Shown here piece by piece: positions 8,003 to 15,140 of a DNA stretch of 32,406 nucleotides (its first letter is position 1; the number at the start of each line of letters is the position of its first letter). The stretch is taken from NCBI GenBank assembly GCA_041846495.1, contig JBGZEX010000086.1:1-32406 (forward strand), given 5' to 3'. The notes beneath the pieces were generated by a model. It was not told where the DNA came from, ran no database searches, and saw only the letters and a program-made list of their open reading frames with translations. The stretch comes from JBGZEX01 sp041846495. GTDB taxonomy: Bacteria > Bacteroidota > Bacteroidia > Bacteroidales > Marinifilaceae. A program made the translations under genes and the position numbers.

Positions 8003-8845
8003 TCATTTTATAATAAAATTATCAATCAATCGAATTTTGCCTGCATATACTGCAATGCAAATGATTTTCTCTCCCGGCTCATTCCATGAATTCACGGTTT
8101 CCAAACTGTCGAAATTTACGATTTCCACATATTCGGTTTCCAGATAAGGGTCGGCATCGATTGTGGCTTGAATCCACGATTTCAATTCTTTGGGGGACAT
8201 GGTGGCAGTTTGCCTGCCGGCTCTTTTAAGAGTTTCATATATGTGAGGTGCCGCTTCTTTATGTGCCGAGTCGAGCAGAAGATTGCGAGAGCTGAGGGCT
8301 AGTCCGCTTTTCTCTCTGACGATGGGACAGGCTATTATTTCCGTATCGATACGGAGTTGGCGATTCATTTCCTTTACGATAGCTATTTGTTGGTAGTCCT
8401 TAAGACCGAAAAACGCTTTTTCCGGATGGACGACATAAAACAATTTGCTCACTATTTGAGCCACTCCGTTGAAATGTCCCGGCCGTCGGGCTCCTTCCAT
8501 AATTTCCCCTATGTGTTTGAAATCGAATACTCTATTATCTTCTTCGGGATACATTTCTTCGACGGAGGGAGCAAATATCAAATCGCAGGAAGTGGTTTCT
8601 AATTTTCGTATATCCGCTTCTAAGTTCCGGGGATAGCGTTTGAGATCTTCGGGGTCGTTGAACTGGGTGGGATTTACAAATATACTCACCACTGTGATAT
8701 CGCATTGTTTGCCGGCTTCTTTTACTAGGGAAAGATGTCCTTCGTGTAAACAGCCCATCGTAGGTACAAGCCCTACACTCAAGCCTTTATTTCTTAAAAC
8801 GGCCAGTTTCTCCTTAACTTCGTTTTGGGTATAAACAATATCCAT
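8003..8845 (-). CDS. panC: Pantothenate synthetase (pantoate--beta-alanine ligase)
   Basis: Condenses pantoate with beta-alanine using ATP through a pantoyl-adenylate. The 280-residue protein shows the nucleotidyl-transferase motif PTMGCLHEGHLSLV (H34 and H37 of the HxGH signature), the pantoate-binding VNPTQFNDPEDLKRYPR, the GLKDYQQ segment and the KMSKS-like loop REKSGLALSSRN. It is upstream of panD in the same leftward operon with a 4-nt gap, so the product of the second gene (beta-alanine) feeds the first. A weak promoter-like box (TAAACTTG on the minus strand, 8871-8878) precedes the gene. Confidence 0.97.
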   Translation of the reverse strand: MDIVYTQNEVKEKLAVLRNKGLSVGLVPTMGCLHEGHLSLVKEAGKQCDITVVSIFVNPTQFNDPEDLKRYPRNLEADIRKLETTSCDLIFAPSVEEMYPEEDNRVFDFKHIGEIMEGARRPGHFNGVAQIVSKLFYVVHPEKAFFGLKDYQQIAIVKEMNRQLRIDTEIIACPIVREKSGLALSSRNLLLDSAHKEAAPHIYETLKRAGRQTATMSPKELKSWIQATIDADPYLETEYVEIVNFDSLETVNSWNEPGEKIICIAVYAGKIRLIDNFIIK

Positions 8846-8925
8846 AATGAGATTTTCGTAAAAACGGGGGCAAGTTTACGAACTATTTTTCACATAAACT
8901 ATTTAAATCCGAAAAATCTCGTTCC

Positions 8926-9405
8926 TTATTTGTAAAGAGTACGGATGGCGGGGTATATGGAAGAGAGGACCTCGATAAGTTCGTTTCTGTTGATGCCTTC
9001 CCGCATGACGATGAATATGGTGTCGTCGCCTGCTATAGTCCCTAATATTTCAAAGAAATGTTCGTTGTCGATGAGTACGGTTACCGCATTGGCATAACCG
9101 GGGAGCGTTTTAATGACGGCCATATTCCCCGAAAAATTGATGTCGATAATGGTGTCGGTTATGATGGCCGAGGTTTTTTCCGTCTTGTTTTCATTTCCGA
9201 TTTTTTCCGGGATGACGTATACGTATCCCTTTTCGCTATGCGGCACCTTGGCCACTTTCATAAATTTCAGATCCCGGGAAATCGTGCTTTGAATGGCATC
9301 CACTCCGAGTTCTTTTAAACGTATCAGCAATTCTTCCTGAGACGAGATGAGTTCCGTTTGAATAAGTTTCCGGATGGTCATAATCCGTCTTATCTTGTTT
9401 TGCAT
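8926..9405 (-). CDS. argR: Arginine repressor ArgR
   Basis: A 159-residue regulator with an N-terminal winged helix (residues 5-65) that includes the recognition segment AIQSTISRDLKFMKVAKVP, with the hallmark S-R pair at 43-44. The C-terminal hexamerisation and arginine-binding domain includes GYANAVTVLID and ILGTIAGDDTIFIVMRE with its Gly-Asp-Asp. ArgR binds ARG boxes when arginine is high and controls arginine synthesis or breakdown. It stands alone, 80 nt upstream of panC on the same strand. No ARG box or arginine gene is visible here, so its targets are elsewhere. Confidence 0.95.
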   Translation of the reverse strand: MQNKIRRIMTIRKLIQTELISSQEELLIRLKELGVDAIQSTISRDLKFMKVAKVPHSEKGYVYVIPEKIGNENKTEKTSAIITDTIIDINFSGNMAVIKTLPGYANAVTVLIDNEHFFEILGTIAGDDTIFIVMREGINRNELIEVLSSIYPAIRTLYK

Positions 9406-9422
9406 ACCGTCGTATTTTACTA

Positions 9423-9430
9423 CAAATATA
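9423..9430 (-). promoter_or_regulatory. Candidate promoter -7 box for argR
   Basis: TATATTTG read on the minus strand, ending 17 nt before the argR ATG, the same distance seen at padR and the RNA methyltransferase gene. No clear -33 TTG is present. Confidence 0.5.
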
Positions 9431-9504
9431 TGTTTTTTTTCGTATCTTCCCTATTCTTCGGCGGATTAAATGGAGACGAACTTTTCGGATATGCGTTTTT
9501 TATT

Positions 9505-9539
9505 GGGAGAAGGTCGCAGATAATCCGGAGATTAAGGGA
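9505..9539 (+). repeat. 35-bp direct repeat, copy 1
   Basis: Matches the copy at 9869-9903 at 33 of 35 positions. Both begin GGGAGAAGGTCGCAGATA and contain TCCGGAG; copy 1 has A where copy 2 has C at the 19th base, and G for A near the end. Confidence 0.8.
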
Positions 9540-9819
9540 ATGTCTGTCAATTAGCCACCCAACATTTTTTGCAAGAGATTGCCCGATGACAGTACTGTTT
9601 GAAAGTCCGCTCTCCGGTTTCTACTGATTTTATTTCGGCTGATTTCAAGCGACAGATTGTTTTTTGCCGTTCCAAAGTATCCCGAACGGAGGAAAGGTTT
9701 AATATTTGCCCCACCATACTGCGTACTTTCTCGCTGCGAAGTTCAAAACTGCGCTCTTTTTATTTTCTTGCCTGCAATCAAATAATTATATTTTTAAAAG
9801 AGGGTGTCGAAAAATACGG

Positions 9820-9827
9820 TATTTTTG
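9820..9827 (+). promoter_or_regulatory. Possible promoter -7 box upstream of birA
   Basis: TATTTTTG fits TAnnTTTG and lies about 140 nt upstream of the birA start, before repeat copy 2. No -33 TTG is found at the right spacing, so this is weak. Confidence 0.3.
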
Positions 9828-9868
9828 TATCCGGTTTTATTGCGAAAAGAGAGGGGATTTTCGTTTTT

Positions 9869-9903
9869 GGGAGAAGGTCGCAGATACTCCGGAGATTAAA
9901 GGA
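9869..9903 (+). repeat. 35-bp direct repeat, copy 2
   Basis: Second copy, 364 bp downstream of the first, ending 66 nt before the birA start. In this copy the centre reads CTCCGGAG, a perfect 8-bp palindrome. Confidence 0.8.
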
Positions 9904-9969
9904 TAGAAAATAATGTCGTATCCACCCCTTGAAAAAGATCGAAAGATACAATCCGAAAAATATGGGAAT

Positions 9970-10710
9970 ATGAAAAAATACGAATTGAAAGGATTCGAGA
10001 TTATGGAGTACGAAGCTTTGGCTTCTACGAATACCGAAGCCGCTTCCGTCGCTCCCTTCCGGGAAGCGGGACGAATCGTCGTGTTGACCTACAGGCAATT
10101 GTCCGGGCGGGGGCAGGCCGGAAATTCGTGGGAGTCTTCTCCCGATTCCAATTTTTCTTTTACGGTGATATTGTATCCCGGTTTTTTTCCGGCTTCGGAA
10201 CAGTTTGCAATATCCATGGCCGTTTCTTTGGCTTGTACGGATTTTTTGGGGAGATATGCGGAAGGCATATGCGTAAAATGGCCCAACGATATATATGCGG
10301 GGGAACGTAAGATAGGCGGAATCCTCATAGAACATGCGGTTAGAGGCAGTTATATAGCCTATTCTCTTTGCGGGATAGGTCTTAATATGAATCAAAAGGA
10401 GTTCCTTTCCGATGCTCCCAATCCGGTTTCTCTAACGAATTTGACCGGCAGGGAATACGACCTCCGGGAATGTCTTCCGCTTTTATTGGAGGCTCTGGGG
10501 AAGCGCATGGATGGAATAAACGATTTTTACGGGTTGAAGAAAGATTATATGTCGCTTTTATATCGAAAAGACGTATGGGCGGATTGGGAAGATGCGAAGG
10601 GGAGTTTTAGGGCGGTAATAGAAGATGTGGACGATTACGGACGGCTTGTTCTCAAGGATGAGACCGGCCGGAGACGGATATATGGATTTAAACAGGTGAT
10701 TTACCGGTAA
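9970..10710 (+). CDS. birA: Biotin--[acetyl-CoA-carboxylase] ligase, monofunctional type
   Basis: Activates biotin to biotinyl-AMP and attaches it to the lysine of biotin-carrier domains. From the ATG at 9970 the product is 246 residues. It has the ATP/biotin loop SGRGQAGNSW (residues 45-54), the catalytic-lysine motif VKWPNDIY (102-109), RKIGGILIE (113-121) and the C-terminal SH3-like domain near residues 200-246. There is no room for the N-terminal winged helix of bifunctional BirA, so it should not repress biotin genes by itself. An upstream in-frame ATG at 9913 would add 19 polar residues without family similarity. It heads the biotin cluster, 32 nt before the small membrane ORF. Confidence 0.93.
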   Translation: MKKYELKGFEIMEYEALASTNTEAASVAPFREAGRIVVLTYRQLSGRGQAGNSWESSPDSNFSFTVILYPGFFPASEQFAISMAVSLACTDFLGRYAEGICVKWPNDIYAGERKIGGILIEHAVRGSYIAYSLCGIGLNMNQKEFLSDAPNPVSLTNLTGREYDLRECLPLLLEALGKRMDGINDFYGLKKDYMSLLYRKDVWADWEDAKGSFRAVIEDVDDYGRLVLKDETGRRRIYGFKQVIYR

Positions 10711-10711
10711 A
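10700..10711. promoter_or_regulatory. 12-bp perfect palindrome at the birA stop
   Basis: TTTACCGGTAAA overlaps the last codons and stop of birA and lies 31 nt before the small ORF. It could be an operator for the downstream genes or a chance palindrome; it does not have the arrangement of the known BirA operator. Confidence 0.25.
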
Positions 10712-10742
10712 CATATAAAAAAATTAGTAATTTGCGCCCGAT

Positions 10743-11072
10743 ATGAAGTTTCGTTATCTGACATATGCCTCTCCTCTCTGTTTCCGTAAATGGAGCAGGA
10801 AGTCTTATGCGGTTTTCGCCTCTCTCGGCAGAAATGTCGTGATAGGAGTACTGGCCTTGAATATACTGGCCGTGGCTTTGCTGAAAACGGCTGCTAAAGG
10901 ATTGATTCTGGTCTGGGAATTTCCGGAAATCTTTCCTGTGGCGCTTTGCATCGTTTTCGGAATATGGGGGACGAATTCTATACTGTCGGAAGAGGGTAAA
11001 GGATGCGATTCGAATATCCGGAATAAAATAATATATAGCGGATTCAGGACGGCAAGATTTCTGTTGTCCTGA
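10743..11072 (+). CDS. Small membrane protein of unknown function between birA and bioB
   Basis: A 109-residue product beginning MKFRYLTYASPLCFRKWSRK. A basic, aromatic N-terminal segment (RKWSRKSYAVFASLGRNVVI, residues 15-34) leads into a hydrophobic span (about 32-50), and a second span covers about 60-76 (EIFPVALCIVFGIWG). The tail is polar and basic. The WSRKxYAVFxSLGR-type segment resembles N-terminal segments I recall in Bacteroidota proteins near TonB-dependent receptors, but this is from memory only. It lies in the biotin cluster with 32 nt before it and 12 nt between its stop and the bioB ATG, and an intrinsic-terminator-like hairpin covers its last codons. Function unknown; candidates are a biotin-linked membrane protein or a translated leader controlling read-through into bioB. 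Confidence 0.6.
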   Translation: MKFRYLTYASPLCFRKWSRKSYAVFASLGRNVVIGVLALNILAVALLKTAAKGLILVWEFPEIFPVALCIVFGIWGTNSILSEEGKGCDSNIRNKIIYSGFRTARFLLS

Positions 11073-11080
11073 TTTTTTTT
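11044..11080 (+). terminator. Terminator-like hairpin immediately before bioB (possible attenuator)
   Basis: TCAGGAC (11044-11050) pairs with GTCCTGA (11066-11072) around a 15-nt loop and is followed directly by T8 (11073-11080). The stem includes the stop codon of the small ORF and ends 12 nt before the bioB ATG. It has the form of an intrinsic terminator inside an apparent operon, so it may act as an attenuator. Confidence 0.6.
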
Positions 11081-11084
11081 GATT

Positions 11085-12041
11085 ATGATAGAAGAGATAA
11101 AAAATAAGGTGATAAGCGGAGGTGCGGTTTCCCCGGAAGAGATAAGGAAGCTTGCAACTACCCCGGATACCCAGGCTTTATATGCGGCTGCGGGGGATAT
11201 CCGTCGCCGTATGGCCGGAGATTTGTTCGATACGTGCTCTATTATAAATGCCCGTTCCGGACGTTGTTCGGAGAATTGCAAATGGTGTGCGCAGTCGGTA
11301 TTTTTCAAAACCTCCGTAAAGGAGTACGATATGGTGGACGAAGAGGAGTGCATGCGGCAGGCTGCCCGGAATGCCGATTTCGGAATCGATAAATTTTCTT
11401 TTGTCACCAGCGGGCGTTCTTTGCCCGAAAGGCATATCGACAGGATTTGCAGCTATGCCCGGAAAATACGGGAGAAATATCCTATCCGGCTATGTGCGTC
11501 CATGGGGCTTCTGAATCGGGAACAGTTGCGGAAGCTCAAAGCTGCGGGCATAGAGCGTTATCACTGCAATATGGAGACCTCCCGCCGTTTTTTTCCGGAA
11601 CTTTGTACCACCCATACTTACGATGAGAAAATAGCCGTTCTTAAAGCGGCTGCGGAGGTCGGTTTGGAGGTTTGTTCGGGAGGCATAATCGGGATGGGGG
11701 AGACTATGGAGGACCGTATCGAAATGGCATTGGAACTCCGTGTCCTCGGTATCCGTTCCGTTCCCCTCAATGTATTGAATCCGATTCCCGGTACGCCTTT
11801 GGCGGGGAGGAGCGGATTGGAGGACGACGATATCCTTCGTACCGTGGCCCTTTTCCGTTTTATCCTTCCTTCCGCCTTTTTGAGGTTCGCCGGAGGGCGG
11901 ATCCTTATAGAGCATATGGAGGAACGGGCGATAGCTGCCGGAATAAATGCGGCGATTATCGGAGATATGCTTACGACTTCGGGACCCAAAATACGGGACG
12001 ATATGGATATGATAAGGAGATTGGGTTTTCGTTTGAGATAG
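11085..12041 (+). CDS. bioB: Biotin synthase (radical SAM)
   Basis: Inserts sulfur into dethiobiotin to give biotin. From the ATG at 11085 the product is 318 residues. The radical-SAM [4Fe-4S] cysteines are C61, C65 and C68 in SGRCSENCKWCAQS. Of the auxiliary-cluster ligands known from E. coli, the equivalents of C128 (LCASMG, C137), C188 (EVCSGG, C197) and R260 (FLRFAGGR, R267) are present, but the C97 equivalent is Ser105 in KFSFVTSGR. Extra cysteines C161 (YHCNMETS) and C174 (LCTTHTYD) are present. This pattern suggests the anaerobe-type BioB with a different auxiliary cluster. A TTG at 11079 is an alternative in-frame start. The gene is preceded by a terminator-like hairpin and followed by bioA after 21 nt. 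Confidence 0.95.
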   Translation: MIEEIKNKVISGGAVSPEEIRKLATTPDTQALYAAAGDIRRRMAGDLFDTCSIINARSGRCSENCKWCAQSVFFKTSVKEYDMVDEEECMRQAARNADFGIDKFSFVTSGRSLPERHIDRICSYARKIREKYPIRLCASMGLLNREQLRKLKAAGIERYHCNMETSRRFFPELCTTHTYDEKIAVLKAAAEVGLEVCSGGIIGMGETMEDRIEMALELRVLGIRSVPLNVLNPIPGTPLAGRSGLEDDDILRTVALFRFILPSAFLRFAGGRILIEHMEERAIAAGINAAIIGDMLTTSGPKIRDDMDMIRRLGFRLR

Positions 12042-12062
12042 CTTTGAATTAATTGAGAATAT

Positions 12063-13343
12063 ATGATGGACTTGGAATTTGATAAAGCGCATTTGTGGCA
12101 TCCCTATACTTCCATGCGGGAGCCTTTGCCCGTTTATGCGGTAAAAAGGGCGGAGGGAGTTTATATAGAGCTGGAGGACGGAAGACGGCTTGTGGATGGG
12201 ATGTCTTCGTGGTGGTGCGCCATACACGGTTATAATCATCCGGTGTTGAATGCCGCTCTCAGGCGGCAGTCGGAATCCGTTTCTCACGTGATGTTCGGCG
12301 GGTTTACGCATACTCCGGCCATAGAGTTGGGAAAACGTTTGTTGACGCTTGCCCCTTCCGGACTTACGAAGATTTTCTATTGCGATTCGGGGTCCGTGGC
12401 CGTAGAGGTGGCGATGAAGATGGCCGTGCAATATTGGTATGCTGCCGGCAGACCTGAAAAAAAGCATTTCCTGACCATAACCAAAGGTTATCACGGGGAT
12501 ACGTGGAATGCCATGTCCGTATGCGATCCGGAAACGGGGATGCATTCCATATTCAGCGGAATACTTCCGGTACAGTATTTTGTGGAGCGGCCGGTTTCCC
12601 GTTACGGACATCCCTGTGCCGAAGAGGATATACGCCGTTTGGAAAATTCTTTGTCCGCCCATGCGGACGACTTGGCTGCCGTTATTTTGGAACCCGTCGT
12701 GCAGGGAGCCGGAGGAATGTGGTTTTATTCGGCCGATTATCTTGCCGCCGTAAGACGGTTGTGCGATAAATACGGCATATTGTTGATCTGCGATGAGATT
12801 GCTACCGGATTCGGACGTACCGGAAAGTTGTGGGGATGCGATCATGCCGGCATCGTTCCCGATATCATGTGCGTGGGTAAAGCGATAACCGGAGGTTATA
12901 TGAGTTTTGCCGCCGTATTGGCGAAGGATGCCGTAGGAGATACGATTTCCTCTTCTTCTCCTTATGTCTTTATGCACGGTCCCACATTTATGGGCAATCC
13001 CTTGGCCTGTTCGGTGGCTATAGCTTCGGCGGATTTGTTGGGTACGTACGATATTCCGCTTATGATAGGAAGGATCGAGCGGCAGCTGAAGGCGGAACTC
13101 GCTCCGGCTGCCGATTTGGATACCGTAGCCGATGTCCGCATATTGGGAGCGATCGGTGTCGTGGAAATGAGAAATCCCGTAAATATGGGAGACTTGCAGC
13201 GGAAGTTCGTAGAGCAAGGCATATGGGTACGTCCTTTCGGACGCTTGGTGTATTTGATGCCTCCCTTCGTAATTGCTCCCGAAGAATTGTCGAAATTGAC
13301 TTCGGGTTTGTTGAATGTGTTGAAAACCGTAGTTTATGAATAA
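12063..13343 (+). CDS. bioA: Adenosylmethionine--8-amino-7-oxononanoate aminotransferase
   Basis: The PLP enzyme that converts KAPA to DAPA using SAM as amino donor. The 426-residue protein shows HLWHPYTSM near the start, the substrate segment DGMSSWWCAIHGYNHP, GSVAVEVAMKMAVQYWY, the cofactor aspartate in LLICDEIATGFGRTGK and the PLP lysine K273 in VGKAITGGYMS. Start is ATG at 12063, with a second in-frame ATG three bases later. The stop overlaps the bioF start by 8 nt (ATGAATAA), which points to translational coupling. bioA and bioD are often adjacent or fused in this phylum, but no bioD domain is attached here. Confidence 0.96.
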   Translation: MMDLEFDKAHLWHPYTSMREPLPVYAVKRAEGVYIELEDGRRLVDGMSSWWCAIHGYNHPVLNAALRRQSESVSHVMFGGFTHTPAIELGKRLLTLAPSGLTKIFYCDSGSVAVEVAMKMAVQYWYAAGRPEKKHFLTITKGYHGDTWNAMSVCDPETGMHSIFSGILPVQYFVERPVSRYGHPCAEEDIRRLENSLSAHADDLAAVILEPVVQGAGGMWFYSADYLAAVRRLCDKYGILLICDEIATGFGRTGKLWGCDHAGIVPDIMCVGKAITGGYMSFAAVLAKDAVGDTISSSSPYVFMHGPTFMGNPLACSVAIASADLLGTYDIPLMIGRIERQLKAELAPAADLDTVADVRILGAIGVVEMRNPVNMGDLQRKFVEQGIWVRPFGRLVYLMPPFVIAPEELSKLTSGLLNVLKTVVYE

Positions 13344-14496
13344 GGAATGTTATGCCGGGCGGTTGAAGTTTTTTGCCGAATCGGGAAATACGCGGACGTT
13401 GAAAAAGGTGGAAATCAACGGATTCCTCATCGATGTAAACGGAAAAGAAATGTTGAACCTTTCGTCCAACGATTATTTGGGCTTGTCGTCTTCTCCCGTA
13501 TTGATGAAAGAGTTCAGGGAAGAATACGACATGGAATCTTTGAGTTATGCCTCCACTTCTTCCCGCTTGCTTGCCGGGAATCACAAATATTATACTCTTA
13601 TAGAAGAAGATTTGGCGGGAATATACGAAAGGGAAGCCGCCCTGTATTTTAATTCCGGTTATCATGCCAATATCGGCATATTGCCCTCTCTGGCCGGCCC
13701 CCGGGATTTAATCGTTGCGGATAAATCGGTGCATGCGAGTATGATAGACGGTATGCGTTTGTCCGAAGCCAAAATGATGAGATTCCGTCATACGGACTAT
13801 GGTCATCTCGAGTTTTTGTTGGATAAATACAGGGAGGAATACGAGAATGTATTCATCGTTACCGAATCCGTATTCAGTATGGATGGGGATGAAGCCGATT
13901 TGCTCCGGTTATGCGATATCAAAAGCGAATACGATGCTTTTTTATATGTGGACGAGGCGCATGCCGTCGGCGTACGGGGGACCAACGGGCTGGGATGTTG
14001 CGAGGAAAAGGCTTGTACGGAAGATGTGGATTTTATCGTAGGGACTTGCGGAAAAGCTTTTGCATCGGTAGGAGCCTATGTGATATGCGATAACCTCTTC
14101 CGGGAGTATTTGATCAATACTCAAAGGAGTTTGATTTTTACGACGGCTCTGCCTCCGGTGAATATCGCATGGACGAGATTCGTCCTCCGGCATATGCCGG
14201 ATTTTTACGATATGAGAGAACGGCTTCGCCTTTTGGGAGAGAGATTGAGGAAGACTATTGCGGATAAGGGATTTGTTACCGGGGGCTCCTCCCATATAGT
14301 TCCTCTTGTGTGCGGTCCGGAGGAAGAAACCGTGGCTTTGGCCGAACTCATATGCGAGAACGGATTTTTCGTACAACCCGTACGTTATCCTACGGTTCCC
14401 AAGGGGGAGGCAAGGATTCGTTTTTCTTTGAATGCGGCCATACCGGACGAGGAATATGAATGCCTGTATGATTTTTTGAAAAACGGATTAGAATGA
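13336..14496 (+). CDS. bioF: 8-amino-7-oxononanoate synthase
   Basis: Condenses pimeloyl-ACP with L-alanine, PLP-dependent, to give KAPA. The 386-residue alpha-oxoamine synthase shows LSSNDYLGLSSSP, SYASTSSRLLAGNHKYY, the aspartate and histidine of YVDEAHAVGVRG, and the PLP lysine K240 in GTCGKAFASVGAY. Length and motifs are canonical. It overlaps bioA by 8 nt and bioG by 4 nt (ATGA), placing it in the middle of a coupled operon. Confidence 0.94.
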   Translation: MNKECYAGRLKFFAESGNTRTLKKVEINGFLIDVNGKEMLNLSSNDYLGLSSSPVLMKEFREEYDMESLSYASTSSRLLAGNHKYYTLIEEDLAGIYEREAALYFNSGYHANIGILPSLAGPRDLIVADKSVHASMIDGMRLSEAKMMRFRHTDYGHLEFLLDKYREEYENVFIVTESVFSMDGDEADLLRLCDIKSEYDAFLYVDEAHAVGVRGTNGLGCCEEKACTEDVDFIVGTCGKAFASVGAYVICDNLFREYLINTQRSLIFTTALPPVNIAWTRFVLRHMPDFYDMRERLRLLGERLRKTIADKGFVTGGSSHIVPLVCGPEEETVALAELICENGFFVQPVRYPTVPKGEARIRFSLNAAIPDEEYECLYDFLKNGLE

Positions 14497-15140
14497 AAGT
14501 ATGCAACTTGAGAAAAGAGGATTTTTCAGATGCCCTTTTGTTTTTTAACGGTTGGGGAATGGATGAGCGGATAATGGAAAACAGAATCGACGGATGCGAT
14601 GTTTTCGTTTTTTACGATTATCGGGATATGGAAACCTGTCCCGGTTTTCCCGACCTTTCTTCCTATGAGAATATTTATGTTGTAGCCTGGTCGATGGGGG
14701 TATGGGCGGCTTCTTACTGGCTGGGGGAAACCGGATTGAGGGTACGGACCTCCGTAGCTTTGTGCGGAACGGAGTCTCCCATAGACGATAATTACGGCAT
14801 ATCCGAACTCTTCTATAAAATTACGCTTAAGGGAATAAGGAAAATGGGGCCGTCGAAATTCTACGAACGTATGATTGCGGGGGATAAGGATTCCGAAGAT
14901 TTTGCCGGGCGTTTACCGGAAAGAAAAGACCAGGCGGAGGAATTGGAAGCTTTGTGGAATCTGTGTACGGCCGTAAAGCCGATTTTTCTTTGGGATAAGG
15001 CTGTTATTGCAAGAGAGGATAAGATATTTCCTTACGAATCTCAGAAGTCGTGGTGGATGCAAAGAGGCGTGGAGGTATTGGAAATTTCCGGGGGGCATTA
15101 TCCCTTTGCGAATATCGATTTGAAAGAATTGCTCATATGA
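14493..15140 (+). CDS. bioG: Pimeloyl-ACP methyl ester esterase, BioG type (DUF452)
   Basis: Removes the methyl group from pimeloyl-ACP methyl ester so the chain leaves the fatty-acid cycle; BioG replaces BioH in many bacteria. The 215-residue alpha/beta hydrolase shows FFNGWGMDERIM near the start (the DUF452 signature), the nucleophile Ser67 in VVAWSMGVW and the catalytic His202 in SGGHYPFAN. It overlaps bioF by 4 nt and bioC by 4 nt (both ATGA). BioC and BioG act consecutively and are known as fusions in some relatives; here they are separate but coupled genes. Confidence 0.92.
   Translation: MKVCNLRKEDFSDALLFFNGWGMDERIMENRIDGCDVFVFYDYRDMETCPGFPDLSSYENIYVVAWSMGVWAASYWLGETGLRVRTSVALCGTESPIDDNYGISELFYKITLKGIRKMGPSKFYERMIAGDKDSEDFAGRLPERKDQAEELEALWNLCTAVKPIFLWDKAVIAREDKIFPYESQKSWWMQRGVEVLEISGGHYPFANIDLKELLI

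Larger units (their letters stand above)
9431..9969. other. Gene-free stretch between argR and birA
   Basis: About 540 bp with no ORF I can support. It contains the two copies of a 35-bp direct repeat (9505-9539 and 9869-9903), a CCGTTC/GAACGG hairpin around 9668-9690 and a possible + strand promoter box TATTTTTG at 9820-9827. The small frames here lack family features and normal starts. A small RNA or a decayed insertion is possible, but I cannot show either. Confidence 0.45.

Noticed and set aside
9599..9913. Small + strand frame of about 104 codons before birA, sharing the GRRSQI-type peptide of the 35-bp repeats
   Set aside because: It starts at a non-ATG codon, has atypical composition and no recognisable domain. 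The shared peptide is explained by the DNA repeat.
11490..13217. 575-codon open frame on the minus strand, antisense to bioB-bioA
   Set aside because: The + strand frames are clear bioB and bioA. The long antisense frame follows from their codon bias and shows no domain or normal start.
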